64,000 nt of DNA from Acinetobacter seifertii (GCF_000368065.1 NZ_KB851204.1:88723-152722), one strand, 5' to 3'. Positions 1 through 10,020 are shown, numbered from the stretch's first letter. Numbers and translations are program-made. Notes: a model not told the origin generated them from the letters alone.

Positions 1-1202
1 ACGCGTTCAATAATGGTGGCAATACCCATACCACCGCCAACACAGAGCGTTGCTAGACCACGCTTTTTATCTTGTCGTTCAAGCTCATCAAGTAGTGTGC
101 CCAAAATCATGGCACCTGTTGCTCCTAGCGGATGGCCTAAAGCAATCGCACCGCCATTTACGTTGACTTTTTCAGCGGGGACGTTGAGCTCATTAATAAA
201 ACGCATAACAACTGCCGCGAATGCTTCATTGACTTCAAATAGGTCAATATCATCAATTGTTAGACCAGCTTTTTCCAATGCTTTACGTGCGGCTGGCGCA
301 GGGCCAGTCAGCATAATGGTTGGGTCAGTACCAACTAATGCAGTCGCCAAAACTTTAGCGCGTGGTTTTAAATTTTGTTCTTTTACTGCTTTTTCTGAAG
401 CTAATAAAACGACAGCTGCTCCATCGACAATACCTGATGAGTTACCTGCGTGATGAACATGATTGATTTTTTGTGCTTCTGGATATTTTTGTAAAGCAAC
501 TGCATCAAAGCCCATTTGCCCCATCATTTCAAAACTTGGGTTGAGCTTTGCAAGACCTTCTAGTGTGGTATTGCCTTTGATGAATTCATCTTTCTCTAAA
601 ATCACCACGCCTGCGTGATCTTTTACTGGTACGACTGAGTGATTGAAATAACCATTTGCTTGAGCTGCCGCTGCTTTTTGTTGTGACTTCACTGCAAAGT
701 TATCGACATCTTCACGGTTATAGCCATCTAAAGTTGCAATAAGGTCAGCCCCGATACCTTGTGGAACAAATGATGACTTAAGATTTGTTTCTGGGTCTAA
801 AGCCCACGGTCCGCCATCAGAACCCATTGGAATGCGTGACATTGATTCAACGCCACCAGCAACCACTAAATCTTCCCAACCAGAGCGGACTTTCATTGCT
901 GCCATGTTGACTGCTTCTAAACCTGAAGCACAAAAGCGGTTAATTTGTACACCAGCAACATCATCATTCCAGCCTGCGGCAATTGCTGCGGTTTTGGCAA
1001 TATCGCCGCCTTGGTCACCAATTGGTGTTACGCAGCCCAAAACAATGTCGTCCACTTTAGATGTATCAAGCTGATGGCGTTGCTGTAATTCGTTTAATAG
1101 GGTGGTGAGTAATGTGATTGGTTTTACTTCGTAAAGAGAGCCGTCTTTTTTTCCTTTTCCGCGTGGTGTGCGAATGGCATCAATAATATAAGCCTCGCTC
1201 AT
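1..1202 (-). CDS. Acetyl-CoA C-acyltransferase (thiolase), 3' end cut by window edge
   Basis: This thiolase cleaves or forms 3-ketoacyl-CoA, most likely in beta-oxidation or a related acyl-CoA route. The minus strand reads from ATG at 1202 (MSEAYIIDAIRTPRG) to the window edge with no stop. The acyl-accepting cysteine is C91 in INRFCASG, the GHPLGATG histidine motif follows, and the terminal TLCVGGGMG motif with the second catalytic cysteine sits just inside the edge, so only a few residues and the stop are missing. It differs from the second thiolase at 10594-11769 (C91 in NRFCASG here, NKLCGSG there). Upstream lies an AraC-type regulator facing the same way after a terminator. Chain-length preference cannot be read from the sequence. 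Confidence 0.9.
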   Translation of the reverse strand, partial: MSEAYIIDAIRTPRGKGKKDGSLYEVKPITLLTTLLNELQQRHQLDTSKVDDIVLGCVTPIGDQGGDIAKTAAIAAGWNDDVAGVQINRFCASGLEAVNMAAMKVRSGWEDLVVAGGVESMSRIPMGSDGGPWALDPETNLKSSFVPQGIGADLIATLDGYNREDVDNFAVKSQQKAAAAQANGYFNHSVVPVKDHAGVVILEKDEFIKGNTTLEGLAKLNPSFEMMGQMGFDAVALQKYPEAQKINHVHHAGNSSGIVDGAAVVLLASEKAVKEQNLKPRAKVLATALVGTDPTIMLTGPAPAARKALEKAGLTIDDIDLFEVNEAFAAVVMRFINELNVPAEKVNVNGGAIALGHPLGATGAMILGTLLDELERQDKKRGLATLCVGGGMGIATIIER

Positions 1203-1320
1203 AACAGTTCCTTTTTTATTGCTTAAAATTTATTTGTGTTTTGAGTGTACTGGTTTTAAGAGCGAGTGCAATGACGATAAGCGCACCAGTCAGGTGATGA
1301 TTTTTGCCAATAGAAATACA

Positions 1321-1346
1321 AAAAAGCCCAAGTTGAACTTGGGCTA
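1321..1346 (-). terminator. Intrinsic terminator of the AraC-type gene
   Basis: On the minus strand, arms AGCCCAAGTT and AACTTGGGCT are followed by a run of T, 27 bases after the stop of the regulator gene. It separates the regulator from the thiolase. Confidence 0.8.
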
Positions 1347-1372
1347 AATTTGAAACTGAAGAGATTTAAGAA

Positions 1373-2383
1373 TTAGTGGTAACCGTGTAGCTGACGATAT
1401 AAACCTGGTGTTACACCCGTCCACTTTTTAAATGCACGGTGGAAAGTACTGGTTTCACTAAAGCCTACTTGTTGAGCAACATCTTCAAGTGTTAATTCAG
1501 GGTTGAGCAACAAGTGAATAGCAGCATCTCGACGTAAAGCGTCTTTTACGCCTTGGTAGCTTTTACCTTCAGCAGCCAAGCGGCGGCGTAAGGTTTGCGG
1601 AGATAAATACAGCATTGATGCAACGTCATTAAGCGTTGGCATTTCTTCACCAATTTGACTCTTAAGTACGTCACGAATACGAGAAGTCAACGAGTTGGTG
1701 TTTTTGAATTTTACTAAAAGCTGAGCAGGAGCTGCCTTTAGGAACTCTTCTAGCGTTTTTTCATCTTGGCGGATTGGTAAATCAAGATAATCAGCTGCAA
1801 AAGTTATTTCGGTGCGAGGTGCATCAAACTGCATGACTGGTGCAAAAAATAATGCATCATATTCATCAGCATGCGCAGGACGTGGGTAGCTAAAATGAAC
1901 ACGCTCTAATGGCAAACGACGTTCAATGAGCCATGATGCTAGACCGTGCCAAATCATGAGCATACTTTCAGTAATGAAATGATCTGGATCTAATGTTTTT
2001 GGAATGAGAGGAACCAAACGCGCTTCGTGTTTGTCACGTTCAAGTGTTACCGACCATTCATCACCAAATAACTTGTAAAATTGAGATGAAAGTTCGAGAG
2101 CTTGTCCTAAAGTTTTTGCATGAATAATCAACTGACACATAATGGCAAAAGTGCCCAAACGACGCGGTTGTACATCAAAACCGACGTGTTCGTCTTGGGT
2201 GACCATCCATAGCATTTTTATAAAACGGGTATATTGTTCTGGTGAGATTCGAGCTTTAGGTTGACGTAATAGTTCCGCTTCGATACCCACATGTGAAAGT
2301 AACGTCTCGACATCCATGCCAAGGCGTTTTACGCCTGTCAAAGCCGCATTCACGAAGTGGATGCTAATCGTATCGCGACTCAT
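1373..2383 (-). CDS. AraC family transcriptional regulator
   Basis: A DNA-binding regulator of 336 residues. The N-terminal two thirds match the arabinose-binding-type domain of OruR/ArgR-like AraC proteins. The C-terminal 100 residues carry the double helix-turn-helix: first helices around TLNDVASMLYLSPQTLRRRL, second around TLEDVAQQVGFSETSTFHRAFKKWTGVTP. The reading frame extends upstream to 2530, but ATG 2383 (MSRDTISI) is preferred because AAGGA lies seven bases upstream and the extra 49 residues are not domain-like. It is transcribed divergently from the CoA-transferase at 2594, so control of that gene or of the thiolase is plausible but inferred. The effector is unknown. Confidence 0.88.
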   Translation of the reverse strand: MSRDTISIHFVNAALTGVKRLGMDVETLLSHVGIEAELLRQPKARISPEQYTRFIKMLWMVTQDEHVGFDVQPRRLGTFAIMCQLIIHAKTLGQALELSSQFYKLFGDEWSVTLERDKHEARLVPLIPKTLDPDHFITESMLMIWHGLASWLIERRLPLERVHFSYPRPAHADEYDALFFAPVMQFDAPRTEITFAADYLDLPIRQDEKTLEEFLKAAPAQLLVKFKNTNSLTSRIRDVLKSQIGEEMPTLNDVASMLYLSPQTLRRRLAAEGKSYQGVKDALRRDAAIHLLLNPELTLEDVAQQVGFSETSTFHRAFKKWTGVTPGLYRQLHGYH

Positions 2384-2593
2384 ATTGAATCCTTCAGTCT
2401 CTTTGATGTTCACTTTAAATTGACCTAAATGACCGTCTAAAAAAATAAATTGGCGATTTACAACAGTGTAAAAGCACTTTTTACATGTTAAATTGCCGAA
2501 ATGATCAAGGTAAATGGCTGAACATGACATTGTTTTAGAATATTTGCTTAACTAATATAAAAGAAAATTCGAATAATAGTGGTTAAAAATACG

Positions 2594-3712
2594 ATGACGA
2601 CAGCATTAAACGGACTTAAAGTTCTCGATTTCTCTACGCTCTTACCTGGACCTTTTGCCACAATGTACTTAGCCGATATGGGCGCAGAAGTTATCCATAT
2701 CGAATCCCCATCACGTCCAGATCTCATTCGGATTATGCCGCCCTATGCCAATGGACAAGCGACTGCACATAGTTATTTAAATCGAAATAAACAGTCGATT
2801 GTTCTCGATTTAAAAGATGCTGCCAGTATTGATCTTATAAAAGCCAAGATTTCCGAGTTTGATATTGTCATAGAACAGTTTCGGCCAGATGTTATGCGTC
2901 GCTTAGGGCTAGACTATGCAACGCTTGCAGAAATTAATCCGCGTTTAATTTATTGCTCGATCACAGGTTATGGACAAACTGGAAACTATAAAGATCGAGC
3001 AGGACACGACATTAATTATTTAGCTTTAGCGGGTATTGCTGGATATAGTGGCCGACAAGATAGTGGTCCACCACCGCTTGGCATTCAAGTTGCCGATATT
3101 GCAGGCGGATCATTACATGCAGTTATTGCTATTTTGGCTGCGGTCGTCGAACGCAGTCGTAGCGGTATGGGACAATATATTGATATTTCGATGACTGACT
3201 GTGTGGCGAGTCTAAATAGCATGGCAGCATCAGCCGCACTTGCAGGACAAGTTGAACAGGCACCAGAGCAGGGCATGCTCAACGGTGGCATTTTCTATGA
3301 CTATTATATAACTCAAGATGGGCGTTATCTTTCTATTGGTAGTCTTGAGCCACAATTTATGGCTGGGTTGTCTGCTGCATTAGATTTACCTGTGCTGTTG
3401 CAAAAAGGCGCTTCATTAGATGTCCAAGATCGACAGGACGTTAAGCAAGCCATTCAAGAAAAAATTAAAAGCAAAACGTTTAAAGAATGGCATGAAATTT
3501 TTGCAAATTTGGATGTTTGTGTAGAGCCAGTATTGAGTTTGAGTGAGGCTTTAAACTCGCCATTAGCACAACAACGTGGATGGATTGTGGATGTTCCTTT
3601 GCAAAATAATACAACAGATACAGAACCACAGATCGCATGCCCAATTAAGTTTTCACGTTCACAAATGCGATATTCCTTTGTAGGTCAAAAGCTTGGCGAG
3701 GGACAGTGGTAA
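2594..3712 (+). CDS. CaiB/BaiF family CoA-transferase (class III), racemase-like
   Basis: A 372-residue family III CoA-transferase, closest in appearance to alpha-methylacyl-CoA racemase type members. It has the N-terminal LKVLDFSTLLPGPFATMYLADMGAEV motif region, where CoA binds, and the conserved aspartate in GHDINYLALAG near residue 139, which carries the acyl anhydride in the family. ATG 2594 is chosen over GTG 2579 because MTTALNGLKVLDF matches the usual family start; neither has a strong ribosome binding site. It is divergent from the AraC regulator. The substrate cannot be named; the nearby thiolase suggests acyl-CoA metabolism. Confidence 0.85.
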   Translation: MTTALNGLKVLDFSTLLPGPFATMYLADMGAEVIHIESPSRPDLIRIMPPYANGQATAHSYLNRNKQSIVLDLKDAASIDLIKAKISEFDIVIEQFRPDVMRRLGLDYATLAEINPRLIYCSITGYGQTGNYKDRAGHDINYLALAGIAGYSGRQDSGPPPLGIQVADIAGGSLHAVIAILAAVVERSRSGMGQYIDISMTDCVASLNSMAASAALAGQVEQAPEQGMLNGGIFYDYYITQDGRYLSIGSLEPQFMAGLSAALDLPVLLQKGASLDVQDRQDVKQAIQEKIKSKTFKEWHEIFANLDVCVEPVLSLSEALNSPLAQQRGWIVDVPLQNNTTDTEPQIACPIKFSRSQMRYSFVGQKLGEGQW

Positions 3713-3846
3713 TGTCTTAGGGCTATTTCTTATACAGTATGTATTAAGATTATTATCTGATTAATCAATTGATTAACATTTTGAATAATTTCTTTACATA
3801 AAATTAGCGTAACCTTTATAAACAAAGACATAAAAGGTACGTAAAC

Positions 3847-5100
3847 ATGAAAACGCATAAATCTTTGATGGTTTCCTGTTTATCCGTTTTATCAATTACT
3901 CTTTTTGTTCAGCATGCACAAGCTGCTGCTGCATTTGACCCAAATGGTTCTTGGATGTTGGGTGATTGGAACGGGCAACGCACAGCGTTACAAGCACAAG
4001 GTTATGATTTTTCTTTTGGATATACCGGTGAATATGCCGGTATTTTAGATTCAAAGAATACTTCTTCGCATGGCAGTGCTTATACAGGGCAACTCGCTTT
4101 AGGTTCGCATTTGGACCTAGGTAAAATTTTAGGGTGGCAAGATACAGAAGCTCAAATCACGTTAACTTATCGTGATGGGCAATCACTTTCTGAACATTCT
4201 CCAGCTTTAGCTGGACACATTAGTTCTGCACAAGAAGTGTGGGGTCGTGAGCAAACTTGGCGTTTAACTGATTTATGGATTAAGAAAAAATTCCTTGATC
4301 AAAAGTTAGATGTGAAAGTTGGTCGTTTTGGTGAAGGTGAAGACTTTAATAGTTTTGACTGTGACTTCCAGAACTTGGCACTTTGTGGTTCACAAGTGGG
4401 TAACTGGGTTGGCGACCAATGGTATAACTGGCCAGTGAGCCAATGGGCAATGCGTGTTAAATATAACGTGCAACCTGATCTATATACGCAAGTCGGTGTA
4501 TATGAATATAACCCAGAGAACTTGGAACGAGGCAAAGGCTTTAACCTGAGCACAGACGGATCTCACGGTGCAATTATTCCAGCAGAGGTCGTTTGGTCAC
4601 CTAAATTAGGTGTGCAAAGCATGCCTGGTGAATACCGTTTAGGTTATTACTACAGCACTGCTGATGCAGAGGAAATTACCAATCCAACTAAAACATCGCA
4701 TAAACAAGGTGTTTGGGTAACTGCAAAACAAAAACTATTCCAACCAGCTGACCAAACTGATCGTGGTTTAACAGGTTTTGTGAATCTGACTTTCCATGAC
4801 TCAGATACCAATAAAGTCGACAACATGCAAAATGTAGGCTTGGTCTACAAAGGTTTGCTCAATCAACGTCCTCAAGATGAATTAGCACTTGGTGTTGCTC
4901 GTATTCATATCAATGATGACTGGAGCGATATTCAAGCCAAAGAATATGACACTGAATACAATACCGAGCTTTACTACGGTATTCATGCCACTAACTGGCT
5001 AACTATTCGTCCAAATGTGCAATATGTTCGTCATGTTGGTGCATTAAAAAATGGTGATAACACTTGGGTAGGCGGTATTAAATTCTCAACCGTATTCTAA
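3847..5100 (+). CDS. Carbohydrate-selective porin, OprB family
   Basis: An outer-membrane beta-barrel of 417 residues for sugar diffusion. It has a signal peptide (MKTHKSLMVSCLSVLSITLFV, cleavage after AQA near residue 27), the typical mature start FDPNGSWMLGDWNGQRTALQAQGYDF, alternating amphipathic strands and a C-terminal phenylalanine (KFSTVF) for barrel assembly. AAAGG precedes the ATG. The next gene is gcd, so the porin probably feeds glucose or other aldoses to the periplasmic dehydrogenase. An alternative is a quinate-type porin (QuiX-like), since QuiA belongs to the same dehydrogenase family, but the neighbour here reads as Gcd. Confidence 0.85.
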   Translation: MKTHKSLMVSCLSVLSITLFVQHAQAAAAFDPNGSWMLGDWNGQRTALQAQGYDFSFGYTGEYAGILDSKNTSSHGSAYTGQLALGSHLDLGKILGWQDTEAQITLTYRDGQSLSEHSPALAGHISSAQEVWGREQTWRLTDLWIKKKFLDQKLDVKVGRFGEGEDFNSFDCDFQNLALCGSQVGNWVGDQWYNWPVSQWAMRVKYNVQPDLYTQVGVYEYNPENLERGKGFNLSTDGSHGAIIPAEVVWSPKLGVQSMPGEYRLGYYYSTADAEEITNPTKTSHKQGVWVTAKQKLFQPADQTDRGLTGFVNLTFHDSDTNKVDNMQNVGLVYKGLLNQRPQDELALGVARIHINDDWSDIQAKEYDTEYNTELYYGIHATNWLTIRPNVQYVRHVGALKNGDNTWVGGIKFSTVF

Positions 5101-5274
5101 GTAACTATTCCGAAAAACGGATTGTCGATGGCTAAATCATTAATTGAAGTATCCAGACCTTCCGTTTTTTTCTTTATGCCTGAATTTTGTTTTAGATGTA
5201 TTGGTGATGCCATTTCTCTATAAGGTTTTTGGCACATCTTTCCGATAAAAATGATGATTAATAAGAGGTGGTTT

Positions 5275-7680
5275 ATGAATCAACCTTCTTCAAGATCAGG
5301 TTTAACGACTTTTACCGTAATCATTATTGGGTTATTGGCGTTATTCCTGCTAATTGGAGGTATTTGGCTCGCTACACTAGGCGGTTCAATTTACTACATT
5401 GTAGCTGGAGTCTTGCTTCTCATTGTTACATGGCAACTCTACAAGCGCGCTTCAACTGCTTTGTGGGTTTATGCCGCATTAATGCTAGGTACCATTATCT
5501 GGAGTGTCTGGGAAGTTGGAACAGACTTTTGGGCGCTTGCACCACGTTTAGATATTTTAGGTATTCTTGGTTTATGGTTATTGGTTCCGGCTGTGACTCG
5601 TGGAATCAACAACCTTGGATCAAGTAAAGTTGCCTTATCTTCAACTTTAGTGATTGCAATCGTATTGATGGTTTATTCTATCTTTAACGATCCGCAAGAA
5701 ATTAATGGTGAGATTAAAACACCACAACCAGAAACTGCTCAAGCCGTTCCAGGTGTAGCTGAGAGTGACTGGCCAGCTTATGGTCGTACTCAAGCAGGCG
5801 AACGTTATTCTCCACTTAAACAGATTAATGACCAAAATGTCAAAGATTTGAAAGTGGCTTGGACACTACGTACTGGCGATTTCAAGACAGATAATGATTC
5901 GGGTGAAACAACCAATCAGGTTACGCCAATTAAAATTGGCAATAACATGTTTATCTGTACAGCTCACCAACAGTTAATTGCGATTGATCCAGCGACTGGT
6001 AAAGAAAAATGGCGTTTTGATCCGAAGCTTAAAACGGATAAATCGTTCCAGCATTTAACGTGCCGTGGTGTAATGTACTACGATGCAAACAACACAACTG
6101 AGTTTGCGACAAGCTTGCAAACTAAGAAGTCGACTTCAACTCAATGTCCTCGTAAAGTCTTTGTTCCAGTCAATGATGGACGTTTAGTTGCTGTAAATGC
6201 TGACACTGGTAAAGCATGTACTGACTTTGGTCAAAATGGTGAAGTGAACTTGCAAGAGTTTATGCCATATGCTTATCCGGGTGGTTATAACCCAACATCT
6301 CCGGGTGTTGTGACAGGTTCAACTGTCGTAATTGCTGGTTCTGTAACAGATAACTACTCAAATAAAGAGCCATCAGGTGTTATTCGTGGTTATGACGTAA
6401 ATACTGGTAAGCTTCTTTGGGTATTTGACACTGGTGCAGCAGATCCAAATGCTATGCCTGGACAAGGTACAACATTTGTTCATAACTCTCCAAATGCTTG
6501 GGCACCTTTAGCATACGATGCCAAACTTGATATCGTTTATGTTCCAACAGGCGTAGGTACTCCAGATATCTGGGGTGGTGACCGTACTGAGTTGAAAGAA
6601 CGTTATGCGAACTCAATGTTAGCGATTAATGCTTCGACTGGTAAATTGATATGGAACTTCCAGACCACTCATCATGACTTGTGGGATATGGACGTGCCAT
6701 CTCAGCCATCTTTGGCAGATATTAAAGATAAAGCAGGTAAAACTGTTCCAGCAATCTATGTATTGACTAAAACAGGTAATGCTTTTGTTCTTGATCGTCG
6801 TAATGGTCAGCCGATTGTTCCTGTAACTGAAAAACCAGTTCCACAAACAGTTAAGCGCGGTCCACAAACCAAAGGCGAGCACTATTCAAAAACTCAGCCA
6901 TTCTCTGACTTGAACTTGGCACCACAAGATAAATTGACTGATAAAGATATGTGGGGTGCCACAATGCTTGATCAGCTCATGTGTCGTGTATCTTTCAAAC
7001 GTCTAAATTACGATGGTATTTATACACCACCATCAGAAAACGGTACTTTAGTTTTCCCTGGTAACCTAGGCGTGTTTGAATGGGGCGGTATGTCAGTTAA
7101 CCCTGATCGTCAGGTTGCTGTAATGAACCCGATTGGTCTGCCATTCGTAAGCCGTTTAATTCCTGAAGATCCAAACCGTGCACAAACTGCAAAAGGTGCA
7201 GGAACTGAGCAGGGTATTCAGCCAATGTATGGCGTACCTTATGGTGTCGAAATCAGCGCATTCTTATCTCCACTTGGTTTACCTTGTAAACAACCAGCTT
7301 GGGGTTATGTAGCTGGTGTAGATTTGAAAACGCATCAGGTTGTATGGAAAAAACGTATTGGTACTATCCGTGATAGCTTGCCAAAACTATTCCAATTACC
7401 AGCTGTGAAAATTGGTGTTCCTGGTTTAGGTGGTTCAATTTCTACCGCAGGTAATGTCATGTTTGTTGGTGCAACTCAAGATAACTACATCCGTGCCTTT
7501 AACGTTACGAATGGTAAGAAACTTTGGGAAGCGCGTTTACCAGCCGGTGGACAAGCAACACCAATGACTTATGAAATTAATGGTAAGCAATATGTTGTGA
7601 TCATGGCCGGTGGTCATGGTTCATTTGGTACAAAAATGGGCGACTATTTAGTAGCTTATGCATTGCCAGATAACAAATAA
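5275..7680 (+). CDS. gcd: Membrane-bound PQQ-dependent glucose dehydrogenase
   Basis: It oxidises D-glucose and other aldoses to lactones in the periplasm and passes electrons to ubiquinone. The 801 residues start at ATG 5275 (MNQPSSRSG), with AAGAGGT upstream, rather than the earlier in-frame ATG 5251. Five membrane segments fill residues 10-145, followed by an eight-bladed PQQ propeller starting at DWPAYGRTQAGERYSPL. Visible signatures are HLTCRGVMYY and HHDLWDMD at residues 466-473, which holds the catalytic aspartate of the family. It reads almost like the Acinetobacter glucose dehydrogenase A that I remember. The holoenzyme needs PQQ; no pqq synthesis genes are in the window, but a PqqU-like receptor is at 25472. 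A terminator follows. Confidence 0.96.
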   Translation: MNQPSSRSGLTTFTVIIIGLLALFLLIGGIWLATLGGSIYYIVAGVLLLIVTWQLYKRASTALWVYAALMLGTIIWSVWEVGTDFWALAPRLDILGILGLWLLVPAVTRGINNLGSSKVALSSTLVIAIVLMVYSIFNDPQEINGEIKTPQPETAQAVPGVAESDWPAYGRTQAGERYSPLKQINDQNVKDLKVAWTLRTGDFKTDNDSGETTNQVTPIKIGNNMFICTAHQQLIAIDPATGKEKWRFDPKLKTDKSFQHLTCRGVMYYDANNTTEFATSLQTKKSTSTQCPRKVFVPVNDGRLVAVNADTGKACTDFGQNGEVNLQEFMPYAYPGGYNPTSPGVVTGSTVVIAGSVTDNYSNKEPSGVIRGYDVNTGKLLWVFDTGAADPNAMPGQGTTFVHNSPNAWAPLAYDAKLDIVYVPTGVGTPDIWGGDRTELKERYANSMLAINASTGKLIWNFQTTHHDLWDMDVPSQPSLADIKDKAGKTVPAIYVLTKTGNAFVLDRRNGQPIVPVTEKPVPQTVKRGPQTKGEHYSKTQPFSDLNLAPQDKLTDKDMWGATMLDQLMCRVSFKRLNYDGIYTPPSENGTLVFPGNLGVFEWGGMSVNPDRQVAVMNPIGLPFVSRLIPEDPNRAQTAKGAGTEQGIQPMYGVPYGVEISAFLSPLGLPCKQPAWGYVAGVDLKTHQVVWKKRIGTIRDSLPKLFQLPAVKIGVPGLGGSISTAGNVMFVGATQDNYIRAFNVTNGKKLWEARLPAGGQATPMTYEINGKQYVVIMAGGHGSFGTKMGDYLVAYALPDNK

Positions 7681-7690
7681 ACCTTTGCTC

Positions 7691-7724
7691 TAAAAAAAGC
7701 CCAGATTGATCTGGGCTTTTTTTA
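7691..7724 (+). terminator. Intrinsic terminator after gcd
   Basis: Arms AAAAAAAGCCCAGA and TCTGGGCTTTTTTT enclose a TTGA loop 15 bases after the gcd stop. The symmetric A and T tails would allow function in both directions, but the gene to the right runs the same way. Confidence 0.88.
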
Positions 7725-7846
7725 TATTGATTTATATTAAAGCTTATCAATAAAACCGTTATTAAATATGCAAAAAAAGCATTTTATTGATGAATAAAAG
7801 CTCGCTATGCTATCCGCCTTAATAATGAATCTACTAGCCATACGCC

Positions 7847-9490
7847 ATGTATTTATATACCGATTTCGACCAGCAGCTGGTTAATGAACGAGTTGCTCAG
7901 TTCCGTGATCAGACTGAACGCTATTTAGCTGGCAAACTTTCTGAAGATGAATATCGTCCATTACGTTTGCAAAATGGTTTATATGTGCAACGTTATGCGC
8001 CTATGCTGCGTATTGCTGTGCCGTATGGCTTAATGAATTCTAAACAATTACGTAAAGTTGCTGAAGTTTCAACTGCTTATGACCGTGGCTATGCGCATGT
8101 ATCTACGCGTCAAAACATTCAGTTAAACTGGCCTGCACTTGAAGACGTACCAGATATTTTGGCTGAGCTTGCAACTGTACAAATGCATGCCATTCAAACG
8201 AGTGGTAACTGTATTCGTAACACAACAACTGACCAATATGCTGGTGTGGTTGCTGGTGAAATTGCAGACCCACGTCCAACATGTGAATTGATTCGTCAGT
8301 GGAGTACATTCCACCCTGAATTTGCATTCTTGCCACGTAAGTTCAAAATTGCCGTTTCTGCACTTGAAGAAAAAGATCGTGCAGCAACGGCATTCCACGA
8401 TATTGGTGTTTACATCGTGCGTAATGAAGTGGGTGAAATTGGCTATAAAATTATGGCTGGTGGTGGTTTAGGCCGTACTCCAATCATTGGTAGCGTTATT
8501 CGCGAGTTTTTACCACGTGAAGATTTAATTGCTTACTTAGAAGCAGTTCTACGTGTTTATAACTTGCATGGCCGTCGTGATAATAAATATAAAGCACGTA
8601 TTAAAATTCTAGTTAAGGCATTAACGCCTGAAGTATTTGCTCAGAAAGTTGAAGCTGAATTTGAACATACACGTGAAGCATTGAAAATTCAGCCAGAAAT
8701 TTTGAAAAAACTGGATGAAGAATTCACCCCGTTTGATTATCAAGATTTGGCAGATGAGGACTTTACCGCTTTATTTGCTGAGCATCCAAAATTCAAACAG
8801 TGGTTCAACATCAACACGCATGCGCATAAAGTGAAGGGCTATCGTATTGTTACGATTTCTCTAAAACGTGCAGGTATTGCACCGGGCGATATGACTACTG
8901 AAGAAATGAACTTTATTGCAGATCTTGCTGATAAATATACTTTCGGTGAACTTCGCACCACTCACGAACAAAATATTGCTTTGGCAGATGTACCTCAAAA
9001 AGACTTGTTCGATGTATGGCAAGCGCTTGAACAACAAAATATGGCACGTGCACATATTGGCTTTATTACCGATATTATTAGTTGCCCGGGCGGTGATTTC
9101 TGTTCACTTGCAAATGCGAAATCAATTCCAATTGCTGAAGCAATTACACGTCGTTTCGATGACTTAGACAAAGTTTATGATCTTGGTCATTTAGATCTAA
9201 ATATTTCTGGTTGTATGAATGCTTGTGGTCACCACCACGTTGGTAACATCGGTATTTTAGGTGTAGATAAAAAAGGTGCTGAGTTCTACCAAATTACATT
9301 AGGTGGTAATTCGGACCATGATGCCTCAATCGGTGACATCTTAGGGCCATCATTTGCAGCAGATGCTGTGCCTGACGTAATTGAAGAAGTACTAAATACT
9401 TATCTTGATTTGCGTACTGAAGGTGAGCGTTTCGTCGATACATATCGCCGTGTAGGAATTCAACCATTTAAGGAGCGTGCATATGCTTAA
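7847..9490 (+). CDS. cysI: Nitrite/sulfite reductase hemoprotein (CysI-type)
   Basis: Sirohaem and 4Fe-4S enzyme that reduces sulfite to sulfide for cysteine synthesis. The 547 residues contain two ferredoxin-like half-domains and two sirohaem domains. The cluster ligands are visible as C413 and C419 (SCPGGDFC) and C456 and C460 (GCMNACG). TSGNCIRNTTTDQYAGV and HTHAHKVKGYRIVTI are typical of the assimilatory sulfite reductase branch. No cysJ flavoprotein gene is adjacent. It overlaps the DUF934 gene by eight bases, which implies translational coupling. A nitrite reductase role is the alternative, less likely because of the DUF934 partner. Confidence 0.92.
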   Translation: MYLYTDFDQQLVNERVAQFRDQTERYLAGKLSEDEYRPLRLQNGLYVQRYAPMLRIAVPYGLMNSKQLRKVAEVSTAYDRGYAHVSTRQNIQLNWPALEDVPDILAELATVQMHAIQTSGNCIRNTTTDQYAGVVAGEIADPRPTCELIRQWSTFHPEFAFLPRKFKIAVSALEEKDRAATAFHDIGVYIVRNEVGEIGYKIMAGGGLGRTPIIGSVIREFLPREDLIAYLEAVLRVYNLHGRRDNKYKARIKILVKALTPEVFAQKVEAEFEHTREALKIQPEILKKLDEEFTPFDYQDLADEDFTALFAEHPKFKQWFNINTHAHKVKGYRIVTISLKRAGIAPGDMTTEEMNFIADLADKYTFGELRTTHEQNIALADVPQKDLFDVWQALEQQNMARAHIGFITDIISCPGGDFCSLANAKSIPIAEAITRRFDDLDKVYDLGHLDLNISGCMNACGHHHVGNIGILGVDKKGAEFYQITLGGNSDHDASIGDILGPSFAADAVPDVIEEVLNTYLDLRTEGERFVDTYRRVGIQPFKERAYA

Positions 9491-9968
9491 TATAGCTCTA
9501 CCAGTGCTTTATAAAGATGGCACGATTGCAGATAATACTTATCAAATCATTGCTGAAGATGGTGTTGTTCCTCAAGGTGATGTAGTTGTAACAACAGCTC
9601 AACTAGACCAGTTAGCTAACGTTCAAGGCAAAAAAGCTTTATATGTGACTGTAAATGATTCACCTGAAGATCATACATTTCCATTAAATGAACTTGATGC
9701 AATCTTCATTGAGTTTGCAGGTTTTGGCGATGGCCGAGGTTACTCATTTGCAGCACTATTGCGCCGCCAAGGTTTCAAAGGTGAGTTACGTGCAACAGGT
9801 GATGTGTTTAAGGATGTTTTAAACTACTTAAAGCGTTCTGGTTTTGATAGCTTTATCGTAAAAGAAGGCAAAGACGTACAAGAAGCTGCGGCAGGTTTGC
9901 AAGATTTTACCAATCCGTATCAAGCTTCAACTGCTGTGCCAAAAGCGAGCTACCAAACTGGTGCTTAA
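9483..9968 (+). CDS. DUF934 family protein, sulfite reductase partner
   Basis: A 161-residue protein of the DUF934 family that is regularly encoded directly after cysI in beta- and gammaproteobacteria. Its biochemical role is not established to my knowledge. FAGFGDGRGYSFAALLRRQGFKGELRATGDVFKDVLNYLKRSGFDSF is the recognisable family core. ATG 9483 is chosen over GTG 9477 because AGGAG at 9471-9475 is seven bases from the ATG but only one from the GTG. The start lies inside the end of cysI, so the two are translated together. A terminator follows. Confidence 0.9.
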   Translation: MLNIALPVLYKDGTIADNTYQIIAEDGVVPQGDVVVTTAQLDQLANVQGKKALYVTVNDSPEDHTFPLNELDAIFIEFAGFGDGRGYSFAALLRRQGFKGELRATGDVFKDVLNYLKRSGFDSFIVKEGKDVQEAAAGLQDFTNPYQASTAVPKASYQTGA

Positions 9969-9981
9969 GATATGCTGACAT

Positions 9982-10010
9982 AAAAAATCCCGCAATTTGC
10001 GGGATTTTTT
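9982..10010 (+). terminator. Intrinsic terminator after the cysI operon
   Basis: Arms AAAAAATCCCGCAA and TTGCGGGATTTTTT, nearly without loop spacer, 13 bases after the DUF934 stop. The symmetry suggests it also ends the converging VOC gene. Confidence 0.88.
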
Positions 10011-10020
10011 ATGTTGGAAA

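Noticed and set aside
13..453. Open frame on the plus strand opposite the first thiolase
   Set aside because: The minus strand here encodes a clear thiolase C-terminus; the plus frame is a low-information shadow (Ser/Ala/Pro rich) without a ribosome site.
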